Of a stretch of 64,000 nt of DNA, positions 52,007 through 62,341 are shown one piece after another. The DNA comes from Phallusia mammillata. Taxonomy: Eukaryota; Chordata; Ascidiacea; Phlebobranchia; Ascidiidae. The DNA is taken from NCBI GenBank assembly GCA_003260075.1, contig QLIY01000353.1, forward strand, positions 85,673-149,672, in the 5' to 3' direction. Made by a program: the position numbers and the translations under genes. The notes below the pieces were generated by a model that saw only the letters and a program-made list of their open reading frames with translations, ran no database searches and was not told the origin of the DNA. Every line of letters begins with the position of its first letter. The stretch's first letter is position 1.

Positions 52007-54837
52007 GTTCAACGTTTTTGGTTGTTTATTTTTCTTGTATATGCCAACATTGTACAAAGACGGGGAGCTTGATGAAACAACACAAGCCTCAGCTTGCGAA
52101 AAAAATTTGAAATTTTAACAGTTTGTAGAATGGCGCTTTACTTGAGTCAGCGTCGACCAACCTGTGTCAATATTTTTTGTGTTTGTGGTGCGCTCGCACA
52201 TAACTCATCGCTTCACAACTCCTGGGTCTGTTTAATTGCGTGTTACGAATTCTTGCAGAAAGTAGTTGCTACTTAACGATTGTCTCTTTGACATTGTAAA
52301 ACTTTCATAAAAATACGTTGCTGTTTATTTTTGCTTGATATATGAGTGGCCGCGTAAAAGATTAATAAACGCGGTTCTTAGGCCCAGTGTTTCGCCTGGC
52401 TGCGTGATTTTTAATAGCTAAGACTTTATTGTTTCGATAAAATTTATTTACGTTTTTAGGATTTAAACTCCACAAGAAAAGACGCGAAAGCAACAACTGA
52501 AGGTGGGATACTTTTCGACTATAAATTGTGGCTATACACCAGCTTTTTACATGACTTTGTTTTTTAACTGATTTTGCAGATATAAAACATCAGGAAAGCG
52601 GCAGTTCATCAGGGGCAGAGATAAACGGGGAATCGGGATCGACAGGTCCAAGTTAACTTATTTTGTGGGTTTGTTTGTTGCTTGATGGTGCAATTTAAGC
52701 ACATCCCCAGCGCTTGAGATAAACCTCTGTGCTACTTATAACTTATGTGAGAAAGCACGTTTAATGCGACTTGCCGTGCGGGCCCTATACAGTAAGCAGC
52801 TAAAGGTAAACATACTTCAAGTTATACCGAAACTTACGCTGTTTACCACTCATTTGTTTGGGAAAGAATAAAACGGGTAGATTTTACATACGCCTAATTG
52901 TTTTAAACCGTCTTGTGAACTTCGTTATGCTAAACAGTTTCGAGTTTGGGTGTTCGCTGTCCATGTGGAGACTGTGACGATGACGGGACAATGATTCTGT
53001 GTTCACGCTGTAACTACTGGCAACACGCGATATGCTTCTGCGTGCCTGACAACGCAAAAACGCCAGAGCAACATTCTTGTCATATATGCAGCGAAAAAGT
53101 AAGTTTAACTAGACATTAACCAAACAATGCAAATGCTAAATTTCTTAAAACAACAATGCAAATACCTGCAACAAATTATATTATACAGCACCCTCAAAGT
53201 CTTACAAAGCTTTCTAAAATTTTTATTTCCGCTTTAAAGTCTTGAACGATCGTTTTTTTTCTGTCTTTGTACATACGTAAATGCCAACGCAAAAAAAACA
53301 TTCGGGTAACGTTTGGTGCATGTGTGTAATTTTTACACTTCGAAATGTCTCACGCGAAATAAAACGGAAAGTTTACGGAATGAAGACTAAAAATTTGTCA
53401 ATTCCATATATGCCTAGTAATTTCGAAAATGTCATGTAATATTTGGAACACTATACAGTATACACGGATCTGTTGACAAGTTTAATGGTGAAAATAACGG
53501 CCCAAATAGACGTAAAAAGCCACATGGGGGGGGGGTTAAAATTTTTATTTCCGCTTTAAAGTCTTGAACGATCGACCATTTCGGTCCCCCAAAACACCTT
53601 AAACAAACACTGTGCTTTAGTTTTCAAACGTTTCGGCAAATGCTCATGCCATCATCAGTGATATGAAGACCACATCAGTTAAACCCGTGTATACACACGT
53701 GAAGTGTTAAACTCATGTAATATCAAAGTCTATTTTGTATTGGATACTTGTGTAGAAGGGAGACCGAAATTGTAAACTTCTTTTAATTGCGTTTTTTGGC
53801 GCAGGTTAACGTACTATGCACGGATCCAAGATTGCCAGGTCTTGACAAACATCGACAGCAAGAATTATGCTTATGGAGACGAACTCTTCTAACCTGCTTC
53901 GACCAACAAACTATTACGGTGACGGTAAGTTATAGTGATGGACATAAAACAAAACGGTTTGGTGAAAACACATATTCCGACAAGGAAGTAACTAATCCAC
54001 TCAATGGATTAATGCGCTTTAAGAAATAAAACGCGTCGGTTGTGCGTCGGAATTGTGTGGTCGTGACTTTGTGGAAAAAAAGGTGAAACGCTTGCCGCTT
54101 ACGTAACAAGCACATCACTAAAAAAATGTGCACTAAATGGGCTGATTGCTGCCATTGGTTTGATTGCAAGTTTTCATTAAAACAGGGTGTCGGCAAACGT
54201 ACGCTGCCGGGGGGGGGGGCGCCGCTTACGTAACAAGCACATCACTAAAAAAATGTGCACTAAATTGGCTGATTGCTTCCATTGGTTTGATTGCAAGTTT
54301 TCATTAAAACACGGTGTCGGCAAACGTACGCTGCCGCGAAGCAGGTCTTATTTATAAAAAAGCTGAAACAACGTAAGTAGGCATACGTTCGTTCTACTGA
54401 CATATAGCTATTTGATCAGTATAATAACGTTGCACTGTAAAAAATCCAAGCTTCGATCAGCATTTGTTGTTTTATGTAAAGTCAGTCAGCCAAATATTAA
54501 CCACCCAACAAAAAACGGTTCGCACCCATGCAAGTTTGCTGTTCGCAACCCATTAAATGGGTTTATTTTTATATCTCATATGTGTTATTGTTTTTGCGGA
54601 CAGTAACTTGCATTTAGTGTTAGTGTTTTGATAAGAATGAAAACAGTAGTTAAAAAACCTGGAAAAAAGTGATATCGAAATCTATCGCAGAGCACCACAA
54701 ACGAAAAACGAGTCGCCCGGGGGGGGGGATTAGTGTTAGTGTTTTGATAAGAATGAAAACAGTTTAGTAGTTAAAAAACCTGGAAAAAAGCGATATCGAA
54801 ATCTATCGCAGAGCACCACAAACGAAAAACGAGTCGC

Positions 54838-54914
<77 letters not shown>

Positions 54915-57900
54915 AATAAAACAGCTACGAAGTAAATTTAAAACGAGATTTACCATGCAAATACGAATTGATATCAAACTGCATGTAAAATAAGTAAAAA
55001 AATGTTTTTGACAACCCGCAGCCTCCCAAAAACAAACGGGCTACCAGTCACATTAACCCGCAACTCGATGTCAGAAACCAGCCCAATTAGGCGGGAAAAC
55101 CGCTACCGTGACGACACTACTGTTTGGCACTTTCCGTTTCAATTGAACATACAGCTAGATTGATATGGGTTTGGTTATAGTTACGTAGGATGCATAGTTT
55201 TCATACTCATAGCCATAAAATCATTAAACGTTTTCAAGTCATTTTAGATGCACTATATTCACACAGATGAACATAAATTCATAACTGGGATCAGCCCTGA
55301 TTCTGCATAGACGCTTCAGGGCTGATCCCAGTTATGAATTTATGTTCATCTTATCTGATACTGGTCAATCTGGCGATCCCCTACTACGAAGCTGACATGT
55401 GCAGCNCTATATCACAAACATATACAATACTTTTGCTGCAGCCAAAGAATTGGGTAACATTATAATGAATACGAAACATACTGATACCTCTTACTGTATA
55501 AATTTTTATGTTCGTAAACAACGGTTGTATTTACAATACAGGAAGTAGTTAATACAACGGTTTCAAATTCGAAGGTCACGAATCGCAAGGGGGGGGGGGT
55601 AATGAATACGAAATATACTGATACCTCTTACTGTATAAATTTTTTTGTTCGTAAACAACGGTTGTATTTACAATACTGGAAGTAGTTAATACAACGGTTT
55701 CAAATTCGAAGGTCACGAATCGCAAAACCTAAGCCCCGTTTTCCGCGACATATTACGTCCAAATTTATCAGCAACTATGGGATAATTATTGCAATGTTGT
55801 ATTGTTGCGCACGCAACTTCACGTAAAGCTTTTGTTCACATGTGACTATTTTATCATATCCCGCTGCTCTTGTGCATTTTCGCTTGTGTGATCGTAATAT
55901 TTTATTTATAGCTTTAAATAATCCCTACCGTTCTAGGGATCGAAACGGCAGCAAAGTTCTTGACAACTAGTAACTTGTCATAGTAAATTACAAGTTCAAT
56001 TAGTAAATTACAAGTTGTTGACAACTAGTAGCTTGTTTAGCATCACACCAGTTGAATGACAAACTTGTTAAACTACGGCATTGTCGACTTTGACACGGCA
56101 TGTCACAGTTCGTTGCATTATTGGGCGACTATAATCGCGACCGCCGCGCATACAGTACAAACAAAAATCAGGTCTAGACGTTTTTTTAGCGGGAATCTCC
56201 ACATCCCACTCTCGTGTTTAATCTTGATCATGTTATCATCGCTTGGGTTGTATCGGAAGTAAAGAAGTATTGTAAAAAAGGATGATGTAAACGGACAGAG
56301 AAACATGTCAAAATACTTCGTCACATTAATCGACGATTGTTTAAAAGCGCAAACCCGTGATTTAAGACGTCTGTAGATCTAGCGCACCACAAACGAAAGT
56401 TGAGTGCGGACATTTGTACCCGCATCTTATCATTTTTAACATGACCTATCTATCATGTGTGTAAATTTTATTTTTCTCAGCGGGCAACCCCACACCCCGC
56501 TTTTTCATGTTTAATCCTAATCATGCATACTTGCCGTGTTGGCCGATTTCTTGCGAGAATCGTCAAACCGCCTGGGTTAGAACCCCGTGAAAAAATGTTA
56601 CTTGATGTTCAGAACCGTCCTGACCCTTTTACTAGCCGATTTTTGTAATTTTGACCTAGCTTTAACCGCTTAAATTGAACCCAACGGAAAGAAGGATTAT
56701 AAAAACGATGCTGTAGTGTAAACGGAAAAGATATATACCTACGTCAGTGGTTTGAAATGTCCGTGGATGCAGCGCACCACAAACGAAAGTTGTGTCAAGC
56801 CATTTGTGTCAATACCTTCATTTGGGAAAGATTAATAACTAACATCTGTCTAAATTTTATTTTTCTCAGCGGGCAACCCCACACCCCGCTTTTTCATGTT
56901 TAATCCTAATCATGTCATGCTGGTCCATTATAGGGTTCCTGACCCATATTTACACATAAAAAGGCTTGATCGGAATTCGTCCTCAGAAGCTTCCAGGGTA
57001 CGCGAACCGCATGAAAAAAGTTAGACTTATTATAAAGTCGAGTTTTTTACCGTTCTGATCTGCTTGCTATCCGATTATTTGTAAATTTCACCCAGCTTTA
57101 AACGCTTGGATTGAATCCGACGGAAAGAAGTATTATAGAAAACGATGGTCCGGACCTTTTTAAAAATTTTGTGCGTAAATTAAATAGGCTCAAATCGTTC
57201 CGTTACCGTTGCGTGAGGGGGGGGGGCCTGCTTGCTATCCGATTATTTTGTAAATTAGAATTAGAGCTTACTCGACATTTATAAATTAGATTAGAACTAG
57301 AATTACCGCCATTTTGCTCTAATTTGACGAATTAGACAACTAGAATTATCTAGTTGTCCAAGTCTGCGTCGTTGCGTCAAATTAGTCGATCATAGTTCAA
57401 AGAGCAAAACAGTAGTTTGCGATGCCGGTGACTACAGCGCACCACAAACGAAAGTTGTGTCAAGCCATTTGGGTCAATACCTTGATTTTGAGAAGATTAA
57501 TAACTAACATCTGTGTAAATTTTATTTTTCTCAGCGGGCAACCCCACACCCCGCTTTCTCAAATTTAATCTTTATTGCGACGTTTGTTAATAACTTTGTC
57601 GTGGCGTACGATTGCTCGTCTTGTTGTAATATACATTTTGACTTTATTTGCCTATGTCAGAGTTCGTCGTTGAGTTAAATCATAGTTCGAATAGCAAAAC
57701 ATTGGTTTATCCGTGACTGCAGCGCACCACAAATGAAAATTGTGTCTAAGCATTTGTGCCCATACCTTCATATTGGAAAGATTACTAACTAACATGTGTG
57801 TAAATTTTATTTTTCTCAGCGGGCAACCCCACACCCCGCTTTCTCAAATTTAATCTGTATTGCGACATTTGTTTCGTTAACAACTTCTGGCGTGGCGTAC

Positions 57901-59852
57901 GATTGCTCGTCTTGCAATAGGTAATTTTTGTATGTTTTAGATCCGGAATGTCAAAATATTATCTGTTTGCACGTAGTGCTAAACAAACGTCTATGGGTAA
58001 ATACTCAAAACTGCATTTCATTTAACTCTGTCAGGAGTTTGCCTTGCAGTAATATTATCCAATTTAACCCTAGGAAAAAAGTGCTGAGAAGACTCATGCG
58101 GCCCCTTAAGCACTGGGTGGTCAGTTAGTTTTGTAATTCTTTAACTCAATCAAGAACAGATTACCAAATAGCCAACCGTGGGCTAACGTAAAATCACTGG
58201 GACTTATATTCGGGAAAGTCCCCGGTTTTTTCCCTGGGGTTAAGCGCAATTATCGAGTGAAGTATGTCTCTTGTGGAAAAATGTTTTACGTTGTTGATCT
58301 AACTAACGTAGTGAGGCTGACAGGCTATAGCAATGCATGTATTCCGCCATTGACAAATCAAGGCATGCCACCGGCCTTGTCACCACATACTTAAAACAAG
58401 TTTATTTACATGCAAACATAAGCGCTTTTGGGTGCGAGATTTTTTCTACCATCTGTAAAACTGTTACTCTTTTACTGCGGATACTAACACCCCGTTTTCG
58501 AATCATTAAACACTAATCACACACTTCGTTGCAAGGCGTGCTTTGTAAAAACCCCGATAATCACTTTTCGCGTCTAGTCACCACAAACGTTAGTCGATTC
58601 GCATAGTGTGAAAGCTTTTTTTCCTACATTATCGGCCTATATCTACCATCTGTGAAAGTTTCACTTTTTTCGCCGCGGGAACCCCACACCCCGCGCTTTT
58701 AATCATCATCAATTTTTGGTTACGCCAACCGTGTTAAAGGCATAATCAGATTTTTATGTTTATTTCGGTAATTTACGAATTGCTGGAATTTTTAGGGCGA
58801 CTCCGCCAACGCTCACATGTGAACGGTTGCCGTTGTAAACATTTGCACTATTTCGTCTAATGACAGTGTTGTTTAGGAATGTTTTAGCGATTGGTGTAAT
58901 TGCTCTTAAGTATTTTTTTTATTTACATAAAAGGAAGTGTGCAATGTAATGAACTGCACGCGGTCGATGGCTCAGAAGATTGTGACTCGAATGATGGAAG
59001 AGAAGATTGTACATTTGGAAAAGGGTCAAAGGTTTAATTGGGTTGGTTTGTTCAAAGTTACGATACCTTACTTATGACCGTTCGATGCAGGCAGCGCAAG
59101 ACCATCGACCACGAGAAACTGCAGCAAGTGTTTGAACGCGAAATCAAACACGTGGCGAAGAACTTGGCTCGACAGAGAGGAGAAGCTACAACTAGTCAGG
59201 AATCAAACGTGAAAGGTACTTTACGAAGTTCCCTCGAACGGTCTAACTAAAACGTCTCGACAAAATAAACGTATACGTTATTCATATCATCTTACCCAAC
59301 TTTTAACAACTGTTTAGTCTGATTTCGCGTTCCAGTAAAATTTATTTTTAATGTTTAAACGGCAATGTGGCAAGCAAAACTCTTCCGAAATGTTTTATTG
59401 TTACTGGCAAAGGTGAAAAAATTAATGTATTCTTTTGCTTTTTGTCGTTCATTTAGAACCCTTGTCAAGTGTTGAAAATTTTAAGCGGAAACCTGACGAA
59501 AAAGCCGCAACAGAAACAGAGGTTCGTATTTCGCATGCTAGAACAGCGTTTCCTAATTTTTTACCATTACTTCTATTCAACTTTTGCAGATAACCAGTAA
59601 AACTGCGAAGCTTGGTATCAACAAAGCATCCGGTGTCGCTGGCAATAAGCGCAAAATGTCAACAAGAACTCGTTTTTCGCCACCAAGGAGCCAAGCGTCC
59701 GCTGACGCATTTCAGGACACGGTGAAGGCGTTGGTCATAATTTTCATATCCAAACAGATTTGTGTTTTAACGGAGATTTTGTCGTTAAGATGGAAACCAA
59801 GGTAAAGAAGGCAAAGATGTCAAAAAGTTCGGTGGTAAATAGACGCAAGTAG
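50088..59852 (+). CDS. HORMAD1: HORMAD1/Hop1-like meiotic HORMA protein with PHD finger and winged helix
   Basis: Meiotic chromosome-axis protein; the family recruits double-strand-break machinery and monitors synapsis through a HORMA domain that wraps short closure motifs. Exons: 50088-50101, 50263-50405, 50482-50542, 50707-50764, 50855-50881, 51050-51183, 51514-51605, 51671-51846, 51914-52006, 52460-52502, 52580-52645, 52938-53098, 53805-53924, 54345-54372, 57941-57996, 58934-59031, 59091-59215, 59457-59521, 59590-59721 (or 59733), 59790-59852; phases agree, about 584-588 aa. Residues ~8-235 are HORMA (KRMLAIGISNIVYIRNVFPE, YDALEHEYLRVLIFA, RLLYYDQTTPKDYQPPGF). Then a disordered linker, a PHD finger (~303-356), a winged-helix-like region (~357-500) and a basic tail. 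The start ATG has an in-frame TAG five codons upstream. The two small exons at 54345 and 57941 rest mainly on phase and splice signals. The gene is convergent with the hnRNP gene. Confidence 0.88.
51233..51271. repeat. short tandem array of CCGCATGT
   Basis: Three CCGCATGT octamers plus a variant GGCATGT within about 40 bp in a HORMAD intron, just downstream of exon 6. Confidence 0.7.
51311..51339 (+). repeat. G homopolymer, 29 nt
   Basis: In a HORMAD intron, about 40 bp after a cluster of CCGCATGT octamers (51233-51271). Confidence 0.95.
52938..53098 (+). CDS. HORMAD1: PHD-finger exon of the HORMAD gene
   Basis: Bounded by TAAACAG and GTAAGT. Encodes C-P-C-G-D-C, then MILCSRCNYWQHAICF and HSCHIC, the Cys4-His-Cys3 layout of a PHD zinc finger. 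In yeast Hop1, plant ASY1-type and many invertebrate HORMADs a PHD finger with a winged helix forms a chromatin-binding region; mammalian HORMAD1 and HORMAD2 lack it. The first Cys pair is C-x-C rather than C-x2-C, an oddity to check. Confidence 0.88.
53216..53574. repeat. 37-bp duplication across a 10-G run
   Basis: 53216-53252 and 53538-53574 are identical. The second copy starts two bases after the G run at 53526-53535. Sequence beyond each copy differs. Confidence 0.88.
53805..59215 (+). CDS. HORMAD1: putative winged-helix exons (13-17) of the HORMAD gene
   Basis: Exons 53805-53924, 54345-54372, 57941-57996, 58934-59031, 59091-59215. They encode CLWRRTLLTCFDQQTITVTV, VLFIKKLKQ, CQNIICLHVVLNKRLW, CTRSMAQKIVTRMMEEKIVH and RQRKTIDHEKLQQVF. 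The pattern of a basic helix followed by S-x-A-x-x-I-x-x-M-x-x-E-x-I-V resembles the recognition helix and wing of a winged helix-turn-helix after the PHD finger. Exons 14 and 15 together are 84 nt, which keeps the frame between exons 13 and 16; that arithmetic is the main evidence for them. RNA evidence could change their boundaries. Confidence 0.6.
54094..54335. repeat. 115-bp duplication across an 11-G run
   Basis: 54094-54208 and 54221-54335 are near-identical (a few SNPs), separated by G run 54209-54219. The second copy leads directly into the small HORMAD exon 54345-54372. One SNP changes a possible acceptor AAACAG in the first copy to AAACAC in the second. Confidence 0.9.
54614..54839. 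repeat. ~105-bp duplication across a 10-G run
   Basis: 54614-54718 and 54730-54839 match except for one SNP and a TTTAG insertion. Both end in GAGTCGCCC followed by a G run. Confidence 0.9.
54840..54910 (+). repeat. G homopolymer, 71 nt
   Basis: In the large HORMAD intron. The sequence just before it also precedes the 10-G run at 54719-54728: the same site appears twice, once with a short and once with a long run. Confidence 0.95.
55266..55350. repeat. perfect 35-bp inverted repeat with 15-nt loop
   Basis: Arms 55266-55300 and 55316-55350 are exact reverse complements; the loop is 55301-55315. An N follows at 55406. It could be a recent foldback element, a hairpin RNA source, or a chimeric read join. 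Confidence 0.95.
55463..55725. repeat. 126-bp duplication across an 11-G run
   Basis: 55463-55588 and 55600-55725 differ at a few bases (for example AAACATACTG/AAATATACTG). The G run is 55589-55599. Confidence 0.92.
55960..56037. repeat. paired direct repeats TGACAACTAGTA / TAGTAAATTACAAGTT
   Basis: Two copies of each motif alternate within 78 bp; the first is palindromic around ACTAGT. It lies in the HORMAD intron. Confidence 0.7.
56385..56500 (+). repeat. 115-bp module, copy 1 in the HORMAD intron
   Basis: Starts CACCACAAACGAAAG, ends CGGGCAACCCCACACCCCGC, preceded by AGCG. The middle contains TTTTATTTTTCTCAG directly before the GC-rich end, like a splice acceptor. Followed by TTTTT. Confidence 0.85.
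56775..56889 (+). repeat. 115-bp module, copy 2
   Basis: Same ends as the copy at 56385 and the same pyrimidine-tract-CAG. Followed by TTTTTCATGTTTAATCC. A longer unit around it (AACGGAAAGAAGGATTAT near 56690) recurs near 57120 (GACGGAAAGAAGTATTAT). Confidence 0.85.
57060..57256. repeat. ~29-bp duplication across a 10-G run
   Basis: CTGCTTGCTATCCGATTATT at 57060 recurs at 57228, directly after G run 57217-57226, with one T inserted further on. Confidence 0.8.
57335..57358. repeat. 10-bp palindrome GACAACTAGA/TCTAGTTGTC
   Basis: Perfect arms with a 4-nt loop, inside a larger imperfect inverted region bounded by TTTTGCTC...TAATTTGACG and its complement (about 57311-57410). It may be a small foldback element in the HORMAD intron. 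Confidence 0.7.
57440..57554 (+). repeat. 115-bp module, copy 3
   Basis: Same ends. Together with its 3' flank it forms a ~285-bp unit repeated in tandem with the next copy at 57725. Confidence 0.85.
57725..57839 (+). repeat. 115-bp module, copy 4
   Basis: Same ends with a variant CACAAATGAAAATTG. Its flank runs directly into the acceptor of the small HORMAD exon at 57941. Confidence 0.85.
58579..58694 (+). repeat. 115-bp module, variant copy 5
   Basis: CACCACAAACGTTAG start and CCCCACACCCCGC end, but a different middle with CTGTGAAAGTTTCACTTTTTT, shared with the copy at 47888. It represents a second subfamily. A degenerate piece lies at 58441-58500. Confidence 0.8.
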
Positions 59853-59933
59853 AGCGTTTGGCAGAAGCTGAATGAGTTACGTTAGTTTATGTTTGGTCGT
59901 TGTTTAGTTTTACTCTTGTTCTTCGTGGGGAGA

Positions 59934-59939
59934 AATAAA
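59934..59939 (+). promoter_or_regulatory. poly(A) signal AATAAA, HORMAD gene
   Basis: AATAAA 82 bp downstream of the HORMAD stop codon on the coding strand, in a T-rich context. Typical distance for a short 3' UTR. Confidence 0.6.
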
Positions 59940-60155
59940 ACTTCAAATTTTGGGATACCTGTTTTTGTTTAAACAGATAAGAGATTCATTTTGCGTCAGT
60001 ACGTAAATTTAGATTCACTAACATAGTCCTTTTTAAATTCGAATAGAATCGCACCAATATTTATTATGTACGATTATCTGATCAGAGTGGTTTTAGTAAC
60101 TATCCGTTTTGCTTACTAGTATAAATAAGCTTAGTTACGATTTGGCGGCGTAGAT

Positions 60156-60166
60156 TTTATTTTATT
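60156..60166 (-). promoter_or_regulatory. overlapping AATAAA poly(A) signals, hnRNP-like gene
   Basis: On the minus strand this reads AATAAAATAAA, two overlapping signals about 305 nt after the hnRNP-like stop codon. The convergent HORMAD signal is only 217 bp away, so the two 3' UTRs end almost against each other. Confidence 0.55.
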
Positions 60167-60470
60167 TTACAACAAAGTTATGGTACGTTTAGGTTTGTGA
60201 TCTGTAGGATTAACTACACAGTTAGCTTAATCATTCGCTCTTTACGAACAGTTAGCGATCAATAGCAGTTCAACAGCACAGAGCTAAAATCGAAAGCACA
60301 TTTTACTTTTAGTTCGAGCTGACTGCAACATAACACGTGTCGCAACGTTTTCGTAAAAGTGAACAATGTACAGATACGAAGACAGCGGTGCCTTAAAACA
60401 AAAAAATTGGACACGAAAGCAAGTCCATCCAACAGCACTCAGTTCAGCAAATGGCAAACAAGCTGCACAA

Positions 60471-62341
60471 TTAGCGCCGATAGGGGTGATAACCTTGCGA
60501 AGATGAACCAGTAGATTTTGCCGGACCGTAACCACCTCCTCCACCACTAGCGGCGTTGTTGCCACCGACTGACTGGTTCTGGTTGTTCATGTTGTTGGCA
60601 GCATTGCCGCTTCCCCCCATGCCACCGCCAGTGAGCATGTTGTTCGCTCCACCACCTTGCATGTTGCCATAATCTGCCCAACACAACAACGAAACATTCA
60701 AATAGTGCACGTGGTCACGGCAATGCAATAAACGCAAATGTGTATTTCTTCTCAAGATGCAATTAAACTCTGACGATTGGTATGTTGGAATAGTGGACTT
60801 ACCGCCACCGCCATGTCGCATAGGTCCATAACCCGACTGATTTTGCTGGTAATTATTTCCGTAATTTCCCATGTTGCCTAGGAGTTGGAAACATATTTCG
60901 GTCAAATGTTCACATGCTACTTACACCCAGCACTACGAAACACATTTCCACAACACGAAAAATTCCACATAGATAGAAAAAGTGACAGGCTTTACACACA
61001 CTGGAAAATCAGTGTAATAAACATGAGTTTAATATCAAGCAATGATTGACCAACCTGGGGCCTGTGGTCTCATACCGCCTTGACCAGCATTGCCCATGTT
61101 GTTTTGCATTCCCCCCATCATTGCTGGATTGTTGTATCCTTGCAAGTTGCCCCCCATATTTCCACCCATGTTGCCCCCCATATTCCCACCCATTTGGCCT
61201 CCCATGTTTCCACTGCCCATATTCCCACCCATGTTGCCTCCCATGTTTCCACTGCCCATATTTCCGCCCATTTGTTGCTGGCCATAACCCTGGTTTCCGT
61301 ATCCATAACCTGAAAAATAAACAAATTTTAATACAACCCTTAAGTTAAGTGGTGGGCCCATGCTTAAAGTTTAAAAACCACCACCCAGGGCAGTGTTCTC
61401 CAACTGGGGACTTGAATTTAAACCTGTGGTTTGTAAACAGACACTTTAGCTCTGCAATTGTATCCAGCGAATTTGATAAAATACCAAATTTTAAATAGTC
61501 TTTGTATGATTTATAATCTACAATGTAATGAGAATGTTTCGAACTGTTAAGTGAGGAATTTGTCGATCAAGGTCGGAAACCACAGGCTCAAGAGTTTGCA
61601 AGACATGAATTTATCTTGTGTCATAAATGTTTCTTTGATTTTACTGATATTATTTTACCTCTCACACTACACAGGTTGCATATTTACCATAATTTTGGCT
61701 TCCACTGTTGTACTGCTGGGGATAAGCTGTAGGGAAATTTTGGTTGCCATAACCATATCCACCTGGCAAAAACATGATCATATAAGACTGCTCATATCTA
61801 TTCTATCAGTCACTTCAACAGGTTTTTAGTTTTGACTTACCCATCATTTGATTTCCCCCTCCCATCCAGTTTCCACCTGCTGAAGCACAGAAGTATTTGT
61901 TTATTCAATATTGCAGTGTTTGAATTATAAAAGCAAACTCAATATCTACATCTTCATAATTCTTCTTCATACACATTTCAGTGTACAGTACTACAAGTAC
62001 AGTTTTATTAACAAACTTTAGCCCAGTGGTTCTAAACTATTTCATTATAATTATCCTGGATTACCAACAGATGCATTTTATTTAACCCTATTTAAAAACT
62101 GAAATTACCAGTAACAACATGGACTAAAAAATAATATATATTGTAACTACCCTATGAAAACTGTCATATTATATTATTCCAGCCCCAGGTTAAGAACCAC
62201 TTTAGCCAACCACCGTTTCCACTCAAAGCAAGAAAATCTGGAAAGGTGTTACCATAAATATATTTACCTTGACCACCCTGGTTGTAACCCATGTTACCAC
62301 CTCCACCCATTGGACCACCCTGGTTGTAGTTCATTTGGTTT
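60471..62341 (-). CDS. hnRNP A/B- or D-like RNA-binding protein, glycine-rich C-terminal part only
   Basis: Six exons: 62341(?)-62268, 61876-61841, 61759-61688, 61309-61055, 60877-60803, 60673-60471 (TAA). The protein is Gly/Asn/Gln/Tyr/Met-rich: YNQGGPMGGGGNMG, NWMGGGNQMM, GYGYGNQ repeated, a long run of G-G-N-M-G units (61100-61280), NNYQQNQSGYGPMRHG, and the terminal QGYHPYRR. Vertebrate hnRNP A/B and D end with NQQSGYG and NSYKPY, which this resembles, so I favour a two-RRM hnRNP. No RRM is present: the first exon visible runs into an N at 62342 and nothing upstream in the window looks like an RRM exon. Such low-complexity tails mediate hnRNP self-association in the nucleus. The exact family member is not settled. 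Confidence 0.7.
61391..61410 (+). mobile_element. possible solo hAT end CAGTGTTCTCCAACTGGGG
   Basis: Resembles the CAGTGGTTCTCAACTGGGG hAT terminus with two changes. No partner end or target duplication was identified, so this may be a relic. Confidence 0.35.
62024..62199. mobile_element. short hAT-type MITE, 176 bp, in an hnRNP intron
   Basis: Starts CAGTGGTTCTAAAC and ends with GTTAAGAACCA, inverted ends of the CAGTGGTTCTTAACC type, the right end having lost its last three bases. Flanks 62016-62023 and 62200-62207 are both CTTTAGCC, a perfect 8-bp target duplication. Confidence 0.8.

Noticed and set aside
54301..54372. A longer exon 14 starting at the AAACAG in the first duplicated copy
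   Set aside because: The phase-0 frame reaches a TAA before the donor, and the copy adjoining the exon has AAACAC with no acceptor.
56385..58694. CRISPR-like array from the regularly repeated 115-bp modules
   Set aside because: Repeats are long, diverged and irregularly spaced in an intron of a eukaryotic gene; no spacers of constant size.
58934..59031. Alternative frame of HORMAD exon 16 reading an acidic EDCDSNDGREDC peptide
   Set aside because: Open, but its phase does not fit the downstream exon, which requires the frame that encodes the helix SMAQKIVTRMMEEKIV.
59038..59090. Continuation of HORMAD exon 16 through to exon 17 without an intron
   Set aside because: The frame stops at TGA shortly before 59080; splicing from 59031 to 59091 keeps the frame and removes a 59-nt intron.
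61046..61348. Plus-strand Pro/His/Phe-rich open frames
   Set aside because: Antisense shadows of the glycine/methionine-rich hnRNP exon 61055-61309.
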